Below are positions 62,084 to 64,000 of a DNA stretch of 64,000 nucleotides, one piece after another; position 1 is the stretch's first letter; each line of letters starts with the position of its first letter. The notes beneath the pieces were generated by a model. That model was not told the DNA's origin. It saw only the letters and a list, made by a program, of their open reading frames with translations, and did no database searches. The position numbers were made by a program, and so were the translations under genes. This stretch comes from Alphaproteobacteria bacterium (GTDB lineage Bacteria > Pseudomonadota > Alphaproteobacteria > Caulobacterales > Caulobacteraceae). Location of the stretch: contig JAHJOO010000033.1 in assembly GCA_018820275.1 (NCBI GenBank), positions 1 to 64,000 of the forward strand, in the 5' to 3' direction.

Positions 62084-64000
62084 CAGAACTCCTCCCATTC
62101 CGCCTCGGCGCTGGACTTCAGCGCGAGGGCACCGGACGTGCGCGGTGCCGTCCACTGTTTGGCGAACTCGGTGATGCGGGACTTCGTCTGGCGCAGGGCG
62201 GGGTTTTCGGCCGGCGCGCTTCGGGTCTGGATCCCGCCGCCGGCGGACAGGCGGAACCGCCCGACCAGCCGCGACAGCTGTTCGCTCTCCTGGGTCAGGC
62301 TGTGGCTGGCGGCGGTCGACTGCTCGACCATGGCGGCGTTCTGCTGCGTCGCCTGGTCCATCTGGTTGACCGCAGTGTTGACCTCGGCCAGCGCCGTGGA
62401 CTGCTCCTGGGCCGAGGCGGCGATCTCGCCCATGAGGGCGTTCATCTCCTGAACGCGGCCGACGATCGCGCTCAGCGCCTTGCCGGTCTCGCCGACCAGG
62501 CCGACGCCGGACTTGACCTGGACGCTGGAGGCCGAGATCAGCGACTTGATCTCCTTGGCGGCCTCGGCCGAGCGCTGGGCGAGAGCCCGCACCTCCGACG
62601 CCACGACCGCAAAGCCCTTGCCCGCGTCCCCCGCCCGCGCCGCCTCGACCCCGGCGTTCAGCGCCAGCAGATTGGTCTGGAAGGCGATCTCGTCGATCAC
62701 GCCGATGATCTGGCTGATCTGGTCGGCAGAGCGCTCGATGTCGCCCATGGCCTGAACGGCGCGCGTGACGACCTCGCCGGACCGCTCGGCCTCGCCGTGG
62801 GCCTGCTCGACCACCTGTCCGGCGCGGCCGGCCCCCTCGGCGGTCTTGCGCACCGTGGCGGTGATCTGATCGAGGGCGGCGGCGGTCTCTTCCAGGGTCG
62901 CGGCCTGCTGCTCGGTCCGGTGGGACAGGTCGTCGGCGGCGCTGGCGATTTCCCCCGCGCCCGACCGCATGGCCGAAACGTTGGAGGTGATCACCGTCAT
63001 GGCCTCTTCCAGCTTGCCCATGGCTTCGTTGAAGTCGTTGCGGACGCTCCGGTATTCCTCGGGGAAGTCCGCCGTGATCCGGTACGACAGGTCCCCGGCC
63101 GACAGGGCCTCCAGACCGCGCCCGGTTTCCGAGACGACGATCGCCTGCTGGGCGGCCAGGACCCGGGCCTTCTCCTCGTCCGCAATGCGGTCCATTTCGG
63201 CGCGGGTCACGTCGGTGGCGAACTTGACGACCTTGTAGGGCTTGCCGTCCGGACCGAGGATCGGGTTGTAGGCGGCTTCCAGCCAGATCTTCCGCTGGTC
63301 GCGACCATACCGGACGAACTTGTCGGCGACGTAGCCGCCCTGCTTCATCGTGTCCCAGAGGTTCTGGTATTCGGGCGACCGCGCATAGTCCGCGTCGCAG
63401 AACATCCGGTGGTGACGCCCCTTAATCTCCTCCAGGCGGTAGCCGACCGTGTTCAGGAAGTTTTCGTTCGCGGTCATGATGTTGCCGTCGAGGTCGAACT
63501 CGATGACGGCCTGGTTGCGCTTGGCGGCGGTCAGCTGGGCCAGATAGTCGTCGACCTGCGCCGCCTGCGCGCGGGTGGCGGTCACGTCCTCCCACTGAAG
63601 GGCGTTGCCGATGTAGTTTCCGGCGCGGTCACGCACGGCGCTGATGTTCAGATCGAAGATGAGATCGCCGACCTTGATCTCGGCCCGGTGCGGCAGGCGC
63701 GACGGGTCCGCCAGCATCTGCCGCTGATGGTTCGGATTCTTGTGGAAGACGTCGATGCACTGACCCAGCATCTTGTCGGGCTCGAACCCGTTCCACAGGC
63801 TCCGGAATGCCTGCGCGTGCTCGGTCAGAAGCTTCTTCGTGGCACCGTTGACGTGCAGGATCTTGAAGTCGCGGTCGATCGTCATCATCGCGGTCGGCGA
63901 GCCTTCGAAGGCGGCCGACTTGAAGGCGTCGTTCCAAGCCTCGGCGCGGCTGGCGTCCAGCAGGTCCGAGTTCTGCTTGAACTGGACGAGGGCCCGGGCC
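62083..64000 (-). CDS. Soluble methyl-accepting chemotaxis protein with PAS domains, partial
   Basis: The gene runs past the right edge. Visible are at least two PAS domains ([24 protein letters not shown] and an upstream one), a HAMP-like linker ([14 protein letters not shown]) and the signalling hairpin with [21 protein letters not shown]. No transmembrane segment is visible. The C-terminus EWEEF resembles the NWETF docking pentapeptide for CheR and CheB. It probably senses redox or a small ligand through PAS, like cytoplasmic receptors of Caulobacter. Confidence 0.93.
   Translation of the reverse strand, partial: ARALVQFKQNSDLLDASRAEAWNDAFKSAAFEGSPTAMMTIDRDFKILHVNGATKKLLTEHAQAFRSLWNGFEPDKMLGQCIDVFHKNPNHQRQMLADPSRLPHRAEIKVGDLIFDLNISAVRDRAGNYIGNALQWEDVTATRAQAAQVDDYLAQLTAAKRNQAVIEFDLDGNIMTANENFLNTVGYRLEEIKGRHHRMFCDADYARSPEYQNLWDTMKQGGYVADKFVRYGRDQRKIWLEAAYNPILGPDGKPYKVVKFATDVTRAEMDRIADEEKARVLAAQQAIVVSETGRGLEALSAGDLSYRITADFPEEYRSVRNDFNEAMGKLEEAMTVITSNVSAMRSGAGEIASAADDLSHRTEQQAATLEETAAALDQITATVRKTAEGAGRAGQVVEQAHGEAERSGEVVTRAVQAMGDIERSADQISQIIGVIDEIAFQTNLLALNAGVEAARAGDAGKGFAVVASEVRALAQRSAEAAKEIKSLISASSVQVKSGVGLVGETGKALSAIVGRVQEMNALMGEIAASAQEQSTALAEVNTAVNQMDQATQQNAAMVEQSTAASHSLTQESEQLSRLVGRFRLSAGGGIQTRSAPAENPALRQTKSRITEFAKQWTAPRTSGALALKSSAEAEWEEF

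Overview
The window is very GC-rich alphaproteobacterial DNA, most likely from a member of the Caulobacteraceae such as Brevundimonas. The main reason is the chemotaxis cluster at the right end. Its order (mcp, STAS protein, cheY, cheA, cheW, cheR, cheB, cheY, cheD, cheU, cheY, cheE) is the one I know from Caulobacter crescentus, and CheU and CheE are nearly confined to that group. No rRNA, tRNA or CRISPR array was recognised.

Left third (1-24.7 kb): an accessory region starting at the edge of an IS1182-type insertion sequence. It holds two related lasso-peptide gene sets. Set 1 (1152-9018) has two HPr-kinase-like proteins, a TPR-2OG dioxygenase, a PqqD-like leader-binding protein, a 47-aa precursor, a lasso cyclase, a second dioxygenase, a methyltransferase and a propeller-like protein. 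Set 2 (16207-24662) has two more HPr-kinase-like proteins, a PqqD-like protein, a sulfotransferase, a cyclase, a 55-aa precursor and the only transglutaminase-like leader peptidase in the window. Three phage-tail-collar units and a seven-repeat propeller lie in front of that peptidase. Both precursors are short and easily missed. Their predicted cores (GFPGVGGDGGGHADCTLS and GNTGVGGDGGSGGFNAS) share the ring G-x-x-G-V-G-G-D and both end in Ser, the residue phosphorylated by HprK-like kinases in paeninodin-type lasso peptides. Set 1 is flanked by a ~128 bp direct repeat, and its right copy adjoins a truncated ABC-exporter gene resembling the intact exporter at 48050-49771. Between the sets lies a small catabolic unit: TonB-dependent receptor, ROK repressor, PI-PLC-like phosphodiesterase and sugar-type transporter. 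A similar AT-rich element stands in both of its intergenic regions.

Middle (24.8-48 kb): core metabolism. gltB-gltD (glutamate synthase) and amtB with a TorF-type porin serve nitrogen assimilation. A microaerobic block follows: a 44-aa membrane protein, ompW, hemN, cydX-cydB-cydA, cydD-cydC, an FNR-type regulator with N-terminal cysteines, a c-type cytochrome lipoprotein and a universal stress protein. Four FNR-type boxes (TTGAT-N4-ATCAA type) sit upstream of these genes. A TetR-controlled HlyD/ABC/ABC-2 efflux operon comes next.

Right (48-64 kb): an orphan ABC exporter with a decayed gene upstream, a TetR/lipoprotein/hydrolase operon divergent from a DUF4386-like membrane protein with two tandem operator-like repeats between them, a lipoprotein hydrolase with a 23-proline tract, a MarR regulator, and the chemotaxis operon, which leaves the window inside an MCP gene.

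If all parts are active, the lasso genes would make two small peptides of one ring type that are phosphorylated and possibly hydroxylated, methylated or sulfated. Chemistry, export and target are inferred, not shown.
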